Assembly: GCF_000332235.1 (NCBI RefSeq)
Contig: NZ_CM001775.1
Span: 3,644,272 to 3,708,271 of the forward strand
Direction: 5' to 3'
DNA length: 64,000 nucleotides
DNA from: Geminocystis herdmanii PCC 6308
GTDB lineage: Bacteria > Cyanobacteriota > Cyanobacteriia > Cyanobacteriales > Cyanobacteriaceae
Position 1 is the first letter of the stretch. Each line of letters opens with the position of its first letter. Below, one piece after another: positions 29,929 through 38,494 of this stretch. The translations under genes were made by a program, and so were the position numbers. Under the pieces are notes generated by a model. It made no database searches, was not told where the DNA came from, and was given only the letters and a program-made list of their open reading frames with translations.

Positions 29929-30936
29929 TTATTTAACGAAAAAGGGTTCATAGTCTAAACTTGATTCTAGTAAACATCGGGCTAACATTCGGGCTTGTTC
30001 GAGAAATATTTGATTGAGTTTCAGTTTACGATTTTGAGGAGGATATAATAAGTATTGGTTCATCCTTTCTTCTAATTCTCGTAATAATAATTTTTTGGCG
30101 GTAATGCCTAGCCAGATTCCCTCTCCATCAGGGGAAGGTTGAAAATCAGCTATGTCTAAGGTGTGGGATTGAATGAGGGAAATAACCGCATAATCCACTA
30201 AAACGGGGCGAAATTCCTCCATCAAATCTAAAACTAGGTTGGGGCGATAGGGTTGTATGGAATGAAAAAAGCCTAAATAGGGATCTAATCCAGCTTTGAC
30301 ACAGACGGCGAAAATACGGGCTAATAAAACGCCATAACCCCAACTGAGTAAGGCGTTGATGGGATCTTTGGGAGGACGACGATTTCTACCGTTGAATTGC
30401 CATTGGCTAGGGAAAAAGTGTTGTAAGGCTTGATAATAGTTTCTGGCGGAAATTCCTTCAATACCCATTAATTCGTCTCTGGTTAGGGGAGTAGTAATGT
30501 TTTTCAGTTGTAGTTGATAAGCATTGATGGTGTCTATGGATTCTGATAATTGAGGGATTTTTCCTTTGGTTGCTCGATTTTTGATTTGTAATAATGAACG
30601 TTGATTGCGAATTTTACCGTAGGCGAATTTTTGGGCAAATCCTAAACCGAAGGATGTTTCTACGGTGCGATATTGTGCTAGACGAATGAGGGGATTGGAG
30701 GCAAAACCGCTTTGTAATCTTCCTCGAAATTGTCCATCTTGTCTGAGGAAAATGGCTTCTATACCTTGATCTAATAAAATAGCAATGACGACATCGGTTA
30801 ATTGTACGCCGGGTAATACTACGACTAATTCTAACTCACTAAGACGACAAGTATAGGTGTTATTTTTTTTGATGGTAAAGGTTTGATTTTTATAGTGTAC
30901 TTTTGTACCGGGTTCGGTTAAATATAGGGCTGTCAT
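29929..30936 (-). CDS. cas1: CRISPR-associated endonuclease/integrase Cas1
   Basis: 335 residues. The metal-binding triad is present: Glu160 in LMGIEGISARNYYQ, His225 in GFFHSIQPYRPNLVLDLMEEF, and the acidic pair Glu240/Glu241 in the same block. The N-terminal beta domain (TALYLTEPGTKVHYKN) is complete. No reverse-transcriptase domain is fused and none is nearby, so spacers should be taken from DNA. It acts with the adjacent Cas2. Confidence 0.97.
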   Translation of the reverse strand: MTALYLTEPGTKVHYKNQTFTIKKNNTYTCRLSELELVVVLPGVQLTDVVIAILLDQGIEAIFLRQDGQFRGRLQSGFASNPLIRLAQYRTVETSFGLGFAQKFAYGKIRNQRSLLQIKNRATKGKIPQLSESIDTINAYQLQLKNITTPLTRDELMGIEGISARNYYQALQHFFPSQWQFNGRNRRPPKDPINALLSWGYGVLLARIFAVCVKAGLDPYLGFFHSIQPYRPNLVLDLMEEFRPVLVDYAVISLIQSHTLDIADFQPSPDGEGIWLGITAKKLLLRELEERMNQYLLYPPQNRKLKLNQIFLEQARMLARCLLESSLDYEPFFVK

Positions 30937-31024
30937 TTTTTTTCTTTGATTGTCTTTAAAAATACAACATATTCATTAAAAGACTTTTATTATAGTAATC
31001 ACATCATTATTGAGGAGTGTTTTT

Positions 31025-31333
31025 ATGAATTTTGCATTAGTTAGAACTATTGTGCGTTTTCGTAGTGTATTGATTTCGATCGTCAATGCTGGAATTACTT
31101 GGATTATTTTAATTATTGCTCCATTGGGATTATTTACGGTAATTGTTTGTACAGTGGCGGTGTTTTTGAGTACTTTGACTTTAGGTTTAGTGGGAGATTT
31201 TTTCTTATTGAGGATGTTGAGACAGGGGAGATTTAATGGTGTAAATGGTGGTGAGGAAGAGCTTCCATTTGCAGATTCCGAGTTACCTTCGGTGAGATAT
31301 TCTGAGTCTATAAGAAGGAGAAATAATTATTAG
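31025..31333 (+). CDS. Small two-helix membrane protein inside the CRISPR locus
   Basis: 102 residues from the ATG at 31025, preceded by GAGGAG at a proper distance; a TTG at 31010 overlaps that site and is less likely. Two hydrophobic segments (about ISIVNAGITWIILIIAPLGL and FTVIVCTVAVFLSTLTLGLV) are followed by a cytosolic-looking polar tail with many Arg and Glu. It is transcribed opposite to every surrounding cas gene. I recognise no family. It could be an accessory of type III signalling or simply a resident host gene. Confidence 0.65.
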   Translation: MNFALVRTIVRFRSVLISIVNAGITWIILIIAPLGLFTVIVCTVAVFLSTLTLGLVGDFFLLRMLRQGRFNGVNGGEEELPFADSELPSVRYSESIRRRNNY

Positions 31334-31352
31334 ATGTATCAATTTTGATTTA

Positions 31353-31379
31353 AAAGGGCTAAAGCCCTTACTACAAACA
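31353..31379. repeat. AAAGGGCTAAAGCCCTTACTAC hairpin repeat
   Basis: A GGGCTaaAGCCC stem followed by TTACTACAAAC, lying between the convergent membrane-protein and csx1 genes. It may act as a terminator for both. Confidence 0.7.
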
Positions 31380-31381
31380 AA

Positions 31382-32605
31382 TTAAGTTAGGTGAAGTTGC
31401 GGAAATAAATCCGCTAAAATTTGCGGTAATTTTTGGGCGTATTGATGTAAAATTTTACTAGAAAATTGTTCAGCATTCATTTGACAATGGGCGATATTAT
31501 TTCTATTTCTTCCTAATTGTGACCAAGTATCATCTAGTTGTTTAATATCGGCAACGTGTTTAGTTATTTTTTGCTCATAAAGTTTGAGTCGATCGGGATT
31601 ATTCCCACTAATAGCGTTTAGTTGATTTTCGATATTTTTCCGCTCATCTTTATCTAAATAATTGGTATTTTCTAAGATGGCTAAAGTTGTTACTAACCAT
31701 TCTCTTGACAATAAAATTGCTTGAGTGCCTAAGCCTTTTTCTACATACCATTTGATTAATAAGTAGTGTTTTTTGATGATTAGTTGATAGTCTGATTCGG
31801 CGGATTTTTCGATGGCAAATTGGGCGTAATCTTGTTCAATTTTATCGATAATTAGTTCAAAGGGTTTGGCAAAAATACCAACTTCTTCTCTTATTTCTTT
31901 CCCTGACATTCTTTTAAGTTTCTGGGCGGATTCTAACAATTCTACGGGGCGAATAAACTCTATATTTTCTGAAATAGTTGCGATCGCACTGCCAAAATTT
32001 CTTAATTTGTTGGGTTTTATTTCTTCTTTTTTAGCTTTACCTGATTTGAAAAAATCTATCTGAATATCTGCTAATAATTGTCCTAATTTTTGCGATGATC
32101 CCGTATTAATAAATGTATCGGTAGCGGTTAACCAATCTAGTAGTTTAATGGCTGGGGTTAAGTCAAATATAGGGGATTCATTTTTTTCTTTGTTATATTG
32201 TCCATAATAAACGCCTTTTATGTTTACATTTCGGGCTTTTTCGAGGAAGGCGGCGGCGAGTAAAACAATGACGGGGATCGATCGAAAAGCATGAGTAATA
32301 TCAAAGATAATTTCGCTATCTTTTTCCACTGATTCTACTACTTTATCAAATAACTTCCATAGATCATCTTCTTCTGTACCTGATGGTATCTCAATATAAG
32401 ATAATTTAAATTTATTATTGATTTTATTTCTTAGTTGCTCTCCATGAGCTTTTGTTGCTTCTTTAGTAGTAAAAACTTTAATTTCTTTTACCTTCATAAA
32501 AGATGCGATCGCTTCTATAACATATTCAGTTTCATACTGTTGATCTTGCCATGTATAGGAGGTTAATTCGTATTTGCCAGTACCGAGAAAACTTAGTAAA
32601 ATCAT
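31382..32605 (-). CDS. csx1: Csx1/Csx2-like CARF-HEPN effector
   Basis: 407 residues. The N-terminal CARF domain begins MILLSFLGTGKY and contains the DxTHG-type motif DITHAFRSIP (102-111), as in the TIGR02221 (Csx2) group. The C-terminal HEPN domain has the RNase motif RNNIAH (Arg368, His373). Such proteins bind cyclic oligoadenylate made by Cas10 and then cleave RNA non-specifically. The Cas10 gene in this operon keeps GGDD, so the signalling pair is complete. Confidence 0.88.
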   Translation of the reverse strand: MILLSFLGTGKYELTSYTWQDQQYETEYVIEAIASFMKVKEIKVFTTKEATKAHGEQLRNKINNKFKLSYIEIPSGTEEDDLWKLFDKVVESVEKDSEIIFDITHAFRSIPVIVLLAAAFLEKARNVNIKGVYYGQYNKEKNESPIFDLTPAIKLLDWLTATDTFINTGSSQKLGQLLADIQIDFFKSGKAKKEEIKPNKLRNFGSAIATISENIEFIRPVELLESAQKLKRMSGKEIREEVGIFAKPFELIIDKIEQDYAQFAIEKSAESDYQLIIKKHYLLIKWYVEKGLGTQAILLSREWLVTTLAILENTNYLDKDERKNIENQLNAISGNNPDRLKLYEQKITKHVADIKQLDDTWSQLGRNRNNIAHCQMNAEQFSSKILHQYAQKLPQILADLFPQLHLT

Positions 32606-32694
32606 GATAAAAAATGGTTGTTAAATTGATAGTATTTGTTGTATTTTTTAGGTCGATCGTTATATAACAATTCTAAATGAATTATGAAACCTTG

Positions 32695-32735
32695 CTTGAT
32701 CCCCCCTAACCCCCCTTAAACAAAGGGGAGAACTT
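32695..32735. repeat. CCCCCCTAACCCCCC...AAAGGGG hairpin repeat
   Basis: A GC-rich inverted repeat related to the one at 12001-12040, in the 184-bp gap between the two CARF genes. The remainder of the gap is AT-rich without a gene. Confidence 0.55.
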
Positions 32736-32789
32736 AGTCTAAATTTATCACAAATGATTTAGGACTGCTATATAATCACGAATATCTCC

Positions 32790-33719
32790 CTAAAATAAAT
32801 GTCCTAAACGCTCTCTTAATTCTCGTATGGCTTCTTCTAAATGTCTTTCATTATAGCCTGTTGTTTCGATCGAAACTCCCATTGTATTATTTTCATCTTG
32901 GTATAAATAAAGCCAAAAAATATAACAATTATTTTGAGTTTTATAGTTAGATAATTTAAAATTATTACGAGGAGCAGAAAAGGCTTTTTTATCGAAATAA
33001 ACGTTATCAATCCAAGGAATTTCTGAAAGAATTTTTTTAGCTTTATTCCATGTTCTAGGGCGATGATGTTGTACCCCTTCTTGAAGATTAAAAATATCGT
33101 TTCTATTCCTTGTAGAATGGGGTAATTCTGCCTTATAATTACCATAACTCACTTTACCATCAGACGATAAAAAAGGAAGGTAAATTAAGCTCTTATACTG
33201 CTCATGAATATAGCAAACAGGCACTTGATAAATATTTCCTGCCAATGCCATAATCATCGATTCAGCTTTAAATCCTCCCGTTGCCGCAAGGGTGACATTG
33301 CCTTTGGCATTTTTGATTAATTCGGCTAGTAAATTAGCCATTTTTTCTAGGATATTACCATTAACATCTATCTCATAATTAACCTCTGGTATTTGTATAA
33401 TTTCAACGTCTTTTTGACCTAATTCAGTGAAAAATAAACGTAAAATTTTAGCACATTCTTCTCCTGATTTAGTGGCGGAGTGTAATAAAATTATCTCATC
33501 TTTTTCTTGTAAATTGAGATGAAAAAATGTGTTAGTTTCCGCACTAATTAAATCTAAATCTGTGGCTTTCATCCATGCGATCGCACCTTCGATATTTTCG
33601 ATTACTAATTCATTGCTAAAAGTATTTTTGTTATGCCAAGGGCGTTTTTTGTCAGGTGTTAAGTTAATATCTTTATTAGTTCTTAAAGATGTACCTACTG
33701 TCATGATAATTGTTTCCAT
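32790..33719 (-). CDS. Crn1-like CARF protein (putative ring nuclease) with extra C-terminal domain
   Basis: 309 residues. The first ~190 form a CARF domain of the APE2256/Crn1 type. The beta-1 loop is TVGTSLR with Ser11, and the beta-6 loop is ATGGFKAE with Lys151; these match the ligand-handling Ser and Lys of Crn1 ring nucleases. Residues ~200-309 form a distinct domain (RPRTWNKAKKILSEIPWIDN, VSIETTGYNERHLEEAIREL) that I cannot name. The likely role is degradation of cyclic tetra-adenylate to shut off the neighbouring HEPN effector. An alternative is a second cOA-activated effector through its unknown C-terminal domain. Confidence 0.7.
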   Translation of the reverse strand: METIIMTVGTSLRTNKDINLTPDKKRPWHNKNTFSNELVIENIEGAIAWMKATDLDLISAETNTFFHLNLQEKDEIILLHSATKSGEECAKILRLFFTELGQKDVEIIQIPEVNYEIDVNGNILEKMANLLAELIKNAKGNVTLAATGGFKAESMIMALAGNIYQVPVCYIHEQYKSLIYLPFLSSDGKVSYGNYKAELPHSTRNRNDIFNLQEGVQHHRPRTWNKAKKILSEIPWIDNVYFDKKAFSAPRNNFKLSNYKTQNNCYIFWLYLYQDENNTMGVSIETTGYNERHLEEAIRELRERLGHLF

Positions 33720-33736
33720 AATGATAGTATTTAAGA

Positions 33737-34504
33737 TTAATTAAAAGTAGTTAAAAATGTGTTACCCATACCTAAACGAGTTTTTATGCCCGTACCACAA
33801 TAATCAGCATAATGAATTAAAAGATTAGCGACATTAGCTAATAAATCATCAATTTTTAAGGGAATTTTGAGCTTAATTTCGCCTGTAAACCCCGTTATTT
33901 TTTGTTGACTGATATAATGTTGACGACTATATAAACGATAATAATTAAGATAAATATTTTCTGATAAATATTGTGTTAATTCGTCTCCACCTAAATAAAT
34001 ATTGCAAAAATAATTCCATTTATCTAACCAACTACGAAACATTAAACTAGGGATAGGTAAAGGTAATTTTGTTTTGCCTTGGGCGAAGGAAGTAGGGCTT
34101 AAAAATTGAATATTATATTCCTTAATTCCTTGGGGATCATTTGCTACTAAATTACTATATAATTCTTCATAAGAAGTTATCTGATTTTCTCTATTAATTA
34201 TTTCAAAATTCACTCCTAAAAAGTCTAAAGATGAATTTAACTGTAAATTTTTAATGGCATGACTAGCATTAGTTTCTAAACCAGATAATGAAAAATAATA
34301 TTCTTCATCGGGAGATAAACAGTAAAAATCTCCTTCCTTTTTATAGTTGCCAATTATCCCCGAAAAAGTTATCTCAGGAATAGCAATATTGACAAAATCT
34401 AAGTACATTTTTTGATATAAATTTTTAACCAAAACCACATTATAAGCACAAGGTAATAGGGTTAATTTATTTACTTTTAATGTCCATTTTGATTTGATTA
34501 ACAT
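33737..34504 (-). CDS. cas6: Divergent Cas6-family RAMP protein
   Basis: 255 residues. The C-terminal RAMP of Cas6 is clear: FLSPTSF, KITGFTGEIKLKI and the glycine-rich loop YCGTGIKTRLGMGNT. All are shared with the second Cas6 at 43073. The N-terminal RAMP is shortened. The segment that in the other Cas6 reads GLHAWFLDQV...ARLHD-like, with histidines, is here LVKNLYQKM without His. It may process crRNA with different catalytic residues or be a binding-only paralogue. It follows csm5 in the operon. Confidence 0.8.
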   Translation of the reverse strand: MLIKSKWTLKVNKLTLLPCAYNVVLVKNLYQKMYLDFVNIAIPEITFSGIIGNYKKEGDFYCLSPDEEYYFSLSGLETNASHAIKNLQLNSSLDFLGVNFEIINRENQITSYEELYSNLVANDPQGIKEYNIQFLSPTSFAQGKTKLPLPIPSLMFRSWLDKWNYFCNIYLGGDELTQYLSENIYLNYYRLYSRQHYISQQKITGFTGEIKLKIPLKIDDLLANVANLLIHYADYCGTGIKTRLGMGNTFLTTFN

Positions 34505-34550
34505 TTATATTTTTTGTTTAATTTTTGATTAAGTATAGTTTTATAATTTC

Positions 34551-34570
34551 GTGGGCAATGCCCACCCTAC
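34551..34570. repeat. GTGGGCAATGCCCACCCTAC hairpin
   Basis: A perfect GTGGGCaatGCCCAC stem between csm5 and cas6 on the operon strand. It is a copy of the groEL terminator hairpin family, here without a long T-run on the minus strand, so it may only attenuate. Confidence 0.65.
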
Positions 34571-34572
34571 GT

Positions 34573-35847
34573 TTAAATAATTTTTAACTTTGCCCAACCC
34601 GGTATATAACGAATATCTGCCTCACGATTAAGGATGGTGCGACGGGATTTTGGTGCTTGAAAATTAGGGGCTTTTAAACCACAAGTATCTCTTATTTCGC
34701 CTCTTAAATCATCATCGATTAACCAATTAATTGTCGTACCTCCCATACCAGTACCCCATCCTAATCTTAGTTGATAAGGACATTTTTCTTCTTCATAAAA
34801 ATTTCTAATTAACTCAAAATCTAAGTCTTTTCCTTGATGTTTATTATCGTTAATATTATTCCAATAATCATATTCTCCATCCCATTGAGTTTGACTAAAT
34901 TCCTGACAAATGTTCATTAATTCTTCCAAATTATTAAAGGGTAATCTCATATTCTGATTATGGTTAAACCAAGATAACATTTCTAAGTCAAGATTAATCG
35001 TAAATTCAGTACGCACATTAAATATCATTTCTGTATATAAGGAGGCTTTATATTTAGCATTATTATCTTGAAAATGACTGGAAACAATTACTTCGGTGGT
35101 AACAGGAATATTATAAGTTTTGCTTTTTCCTGTTTTTTTATTAGGTATTTTTTCCTCTAGTAATGGTAAAGAATCACTAATATTTAAAGCTCTTAAAAAG
35201 TCGGTATTGGGTCCTGTTCTTGGGTTATAATTTTTATTGTTATATTTGAGGGAAAAATTCTCAAATAAATCGCTCATAAATAGTCTATCATCGGCAAATT
35301 TTGCTTGTCTTCTTAATTCTCCATTATCGATTTTTTCTCTTAATCGGGCTTCTATTTGACTAATTCTTATGGGAGTATTATAGGTTTCTTGATGTTTTAA
35401 TAAGAAAAATGCGATCGAACTTCTGATTGCACCTTTAATACTACTACCGGGTATATAAGGCTCACCAAAACCGTTGCGAATCATAGGGCGTAAGTCAGTA
35501 ATTTTACCATCAACCCATTTACGACTAATACCAATAGGGGGAAAAATCAGATTACCGTAATCATCGGTTAAATTATGCCAATTTTCGTCAATATCGTCTA
35601 AAAGGGGTTTAATATCTTCTTTATCTTCGATTTTTTGGATATACTGGTGTAATTTACCCCTCTGTAGTAAAACTCTGGCTAAGGCTTCCTGATTAGGCAA
35701 ATAAACCTTGCTTGATGTCTGTATATATTCATAGGGATTAAGTTGAGAGACAGCGCCACCAATTCTTAAAATGGGGGTGGTTAAACGTATCTTGGCGGTT
35801 TGATAGTTTTTGGTGAAGGTTAGGGGTTGTAAAGTGGTTGTAGTCAT
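34573..35847 (-). CDS. csm5: Type III-A RAMP protein Csm5
   Basis: 424 residues. RLTTPILRIGGAVSQLNPYEY starts the first RAMP, EPYIPGSSIKGAIRSSIAFFLL is the family motif, and a C-terminal glycine loop reads LGWGTGMGGTTINW. Csm5 caps the 3' end of the crRNA in the Csm complex and helps recruit trimming nucleases. It is 5 bp downstream of csm4, so the two are translated from one mRNA. Confidence 0.92.
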   Translation of the reverse strand: MTTTTLQPLTFTKNYQTAKIRLTTPILRIGGAVSQLNPYEYIQTSSKVYLPNQEALARVLLQRGKLHQYIQKIEDKEDIKPLLDDIDENWHNLTDDYGNLIFPPIGISRKWVDGKITDLRPMIRNGFGEPYIPGSSIKGAIRSSIAFFLLKHQETYNTPIRISQIEARLREKIDNGELRRQAKFADDRLFMSDLFENFSLKYNNKNYNPRTGPNTDFLRALNISDSLPLLEEKIPNKKTGKSKTYNIPVTTEVIVSSHFQDNNAKYKASLYTEMIFNVRTEFTINLDLEMLSWFNHNQNMRLPFNNLEELMNICQEFSQTQWDGEYDYWNNINDNKHQGKDLDFELIRNFYEEEKCPYQLRLGWGTGMGGTTINWLIDDDLRGEIRDTCGLKAPNFQAPKSRRTILNREADIRYIPGWAKLKII

Positions 35848-35852
35848 AATTA

Positions 35853-36929
35853 CTAGGATATAGACGTTAGTTGGGCTTGAATCGGTAAAGATAGGCTGAT
35901 ACCGCTACGATAGACTGTGTGAACTTTTTTGAAGTCAAGAGGGGTTACATCTGCTAATTCCCCTTGAGGCATAGACGAAAAGACTGAACCTTCTGTAAAC
36001 ATTCGTATCATTTTCCGCCTTAATTGTCTTCCCGAAAAAGGTGAGGCTATCCATCCTCCTCTTTCTTGTATTTCGTAATAGCTTTGAGCGGTAATTTCTG
36101 AATAAATAGAGGAATCCCAAAATAGACTCATTAAACTGTAAAAATCACCACTATTAAAATGAATAATTTCTTGCCATTGTAAGGGTAATTCTAACCATTC
36201 AGGAGTAAATCTTCCTGCACCACTTGATCTTTCTCCGCCTATTCCTTCTTCTGCTAAAAGGTGTAAAGCGGCACATATTTTTATCTCTAATTCTTTAGTA
36301 TTTTCGTCAAAATTAATCAGAAAATATAAGCCTGAATATTCTTGATCATTTTCATAATTGTACTGGACAAAACCTGTATGATAAAAGTTTGTACTGCTAT
36401 CATTTCGATCGACTGCCACTTTCGGAAATTTCTGAATATTAAAGTTATTTTGATAATCAAATAATCCCTGTTGATGTAAATATTGAGTATCTATTTTTTT
36501 TGCTTGAGTTTTGTCGATTAACTCCTGTTGATCTTTTTGAGTAAAACCTTCTTTTTGATACCATTTTTGCCAAATTATCAAGGGTAAATATTTGATTTTT
36601 TTATAGGTTTTAGTAAAATCTAAATCATTGCCTACAGGATAATTTTGCGGAAATAATAAAGGTTTTGGTAAATAATAAGTAAATCTATCGTTATTCCTTC
36701 GATAAATAAAAGTAGAACTATGACGAAATAAAGTAGGATTTTGATTAAGTTGAGTCAATAAATCTTCTACTTCTTTTTTTCCGAATAAACGGGCGTAGGA
36801 GATAATTAAGGCACTAAAGAGAGTATCTGATTTAACTCTTTCTTGAGTTTCTTCTAAGCCAATACCTACCTCGCCAAAATGGGCTAAGTGTTTACCAAAA
36901 TTGAGATGAATGAGTTTCCAATTAGACAT
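35853..36929 (-). CDS. csm4: Type III-A RAMP protein Csm4
   Basis: 358 residues. The start WKLIHLNFGKHLAHFGEVGIGLEET resembles the Csm4 RAMP and DTLFSALI the conserved following helix. The glycine-rich loop is GIGGERSSGAGRFTPEWLEL. Csm4 binds the crRNA 5' tag and contacts Cas10 at the base of the complex. It lies between csm3 and csm5. Confidence 0.92.
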   Translation of the reverse strand: MSNWKLIHLNFGKHLAHFGEVGIGLEETQERVKSDTLFSALIISYARLFGKKEVEDLLTQLNQNPTLFRHSSTFIYRRNNDRFTYYLPKPLLFPQNYPVGNDLDFTKTYKKIKYLPLIIWQKWYQKEGFTQKDQQELIDKTQAKKIDTQYLHQQGLFDYQNNFNIQKFPKVAVDRNDSSTNFYHTGFVQYNYENDQEYSGLYFLINFDENTKELEIKICAALHLLAEEGIGGERSSGAGRFTPEWLELPLQWQEIIHFNSGDFYSLMSLFWDSSIYSEITAQSYYEIQERGGWIASPFSGRQLRRKMIRMFTEGSVFSSMPQGELADVTPLDFKKVHTVYRSGISLSLPIQAQLTSIS

Positions 36930-36999
36930 ATTTTTTCATAATATTATGAGTAGGAGAAGTTCAATAAATTGAACTACTACAAACTTGAGTGACTACAAA

Positions 37000-37950
37000 C
37001 TAATTTTGTCTTGGATTTAATAATCCTTTTACTTCTTGAAATCTCTCTAATAAATTGTCTGTATTGCCAATATTATCAAGGAGAGATTGATCATCTTTTT
37101 GCCCTAAAATCGCTTGACGATAAAAGTCGAGGGTGCGATATTTTATGTTAAAGTTAGTAAAGTCTATTTTGCCGTATCCCCTCGAACCATGCCCCCCTAG
37201 AGCATCATCTTCTAAAATTTTAAGGGCGATGGCAAGGTTGCCTAAATCTTGTTCAACTTGGGTTTCGTCTTCTACGGTATAAACCATTTCAAACTCAAAC
37301 ATAGCACCAGCAGGTACACGCTCTAGTTGACGAGGGTTGGCGGCGGAGGTAACTCGATCGATGCCATTTTCAAATTTCCACTCAGTCATATATAAGCCAG
37401 TGTCGATACTTTGTAAACGTTGAGCTGAATCTGCTTTTAAATGGGCATCTCTGACGATTAATCGAGCGCTGTAATTTCGCCCTTTGATTTTGACGTATTC
37501 TTTACCCTCGATGGTTTTTGTCGTCTTATAATCGAGTTGTTGACTATCGGCAACGGTTTTTTCAATCCAACAATCCTTCCCCGTTGAGCCAAAAACTCTA
37601 CTTAATTCGCAGGTTTTCGCCCCTTGAAACAAGACTAAATTACCTTGCACATCACTATAACCAGTTTCTACATCATCACTTTCATAACGGTATGTACCAC
37701 TTCCTCCCGAACGGTTGAGGGGTTTATTCAACATTCTTTCTAAGAGCGATCGCAATTTTCCCTTAATGGATGAACCGGGTAAATATGGTTGTAAAGTAAT
37801 AGGATCTCGAATCACTGGTTTATCTAAACCGCCTATATCAAGGTTTTCTGCACCGCCTCCGATATGTAGTCCAGTCTTAACAACAATGTCACTTTTGATG
37901 ATAATTTTACCTAATAAATTTCTTTGGGGTTTGTTGATAACTTGTGCCAT
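37000..37950 (-). CDS. csm3: Type III-A backbone RNase Csm3
   Basis: 316 residues. LHIGGGAENLDIGGLDKPVI contains Asp43, which corresponds to the catalytic Asp33 of the well-studied Streptococcus thermophilus Csm3. YLPGSSIKGKLRSLLER, RLIVRDAHL, NPRQLERVPAG and GGHGSRGYGKI follow. The protein is longer than most Csm3 (about 220-260). Extra sequence sits around residues 75-160, before RLIVRDA, with cysteines. Each Csm3 subunit cuts target RNA at 6-nt steps, so RNA interference should be functional. Confidence 0.95.
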   Translation of the reverse strand: MAQVINKPQRNLLGKIIIKSDIVVKTGLHIGGGAENLDIGGLDKPVIRDPITLQPYLPGSSIKGKLRSLLERMLNKPLNRSGGSGTYRYESDDVETGYSDVQGNLVLFQGAKTCELSRVFGSTGKDCWIEKTVADSQQLDYKTTKTIEGKEYVKIKGRNYSARLIVRDAHLKADSAQRLQSIDTGLYMTEWKFENGIDRVTSAANPRQLERVPAGAMFEFEMVYTVEDETQVEQDLGNLAIALKILEDDALGGHGSRGYGKIDFTNFNIKYRTLDFYRQAILGQKDDQSLLDNIGNTDNLLERFQEVKGLLNPRQN

Positions 37951-37953
37951 GAT

Positions 37954-38367
37954 TTATTTTCCTCCTGCGGCTTTATGATAGGCAATGATAGACTCGATAA
38001 ATTGAACTAAACGATCGAAATCATCTAAGGATTGAACCTTGTCGATGACTTGTGCCATAACGTCACTTAAGGGTTTAGCGGCATCCACCCTAGCGGCGGC
38101 GTAGGCTAATTTGGGCTTAAGCAAGACAATTTCAGGTTCAACTAATTGAAATAAATCTGTTTCACTCTTGTTTTCTCCTCCTTGAGTTAGTTTAACTTTG
38201 AGACGATTAATTGCGTCTAAAAACTTGCGAATTTGGTTAGTTTCTAAACGTTGATTTTTTAAAAATCTTCCAAATTCTTCTGAATGATTAACTAAATCTC
38301 GGATAGGATACTCTTTAAATGTTTTTGCTTGTTTTAAAGAATTTAAAATTGCTTCTTTGCTATTCAT
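37954..38367 (-). CDS. csm2: Type III-A small subunit Csm2
   Basis: 137 residues, all helical. LVNHSEEFGRFLKNQRLETNQIRKFLDAI and LLKPKLAYAAAR are the Csm2 signatures. Csm2 forms the second filament of the complex and contacts the target RNA. It stops 3 bp before csm3. Confidence 0.9.
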   Translation of the reverse strand: MNSKEAILNSLKQAKTFKEYPIRDLVNHSEEFGRFLKNQRLETNQIRKFLDAINRLKVKLTQGGENKSETDLFQLVEPEIVLLKPKLAYAAARVDAAKPLSDVMAQVIDKVQSLDDFDRLVQFIESIIAYHKAAGGK

Positions 38368-38391
38368 ATTTGTAGTATTTTGAGGAGAATT

Positions 38392-38478
38392 TTACCCCTG
38401 ATTATAACTTGTTGATGGTGGATTTTCCATTCCCTTTTTCGGTTTATTAGGTGGCAGATTTAAGTTAGGTTTATTCAT
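38392..38478 (-). CDS. Possible 28-residue peptide between the Uma2-like gene and csm2
   Basis: An ATG-to-TAA frame encoding a Pro/Asn/Lys-rich peptide (MNKPNLNLPPNKPKK...YNQG) in the 127-bp gap. It has no clear ribosome site. It could be a decayed gene end or a random frame. It is listed because it is fully open and in operon orientation. Confidence 0.2.
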   Translation of the reverse strand: MNKPNLNLPPNKPKKGMENPPSTSYNQG

Positions 38479-38494
38479 ATTTTATGATGATTAA

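Noticed and set aside
29929-30936. Reverse transcriptase fused to Cas1 (RNA spacer acquisition)
   Set aside because: Cas1 is 335 residues with no extra domain, and no RT motif (YADD-type) is seen in the locus.
31382-33719. The two CARF genes as one split or frameshifted gene
   Set aside because: Each has its own CARF start (FLGTGK; TVGTSL) and a different C-terminal domain, and a 184-bp gap with a repeat lies between them.
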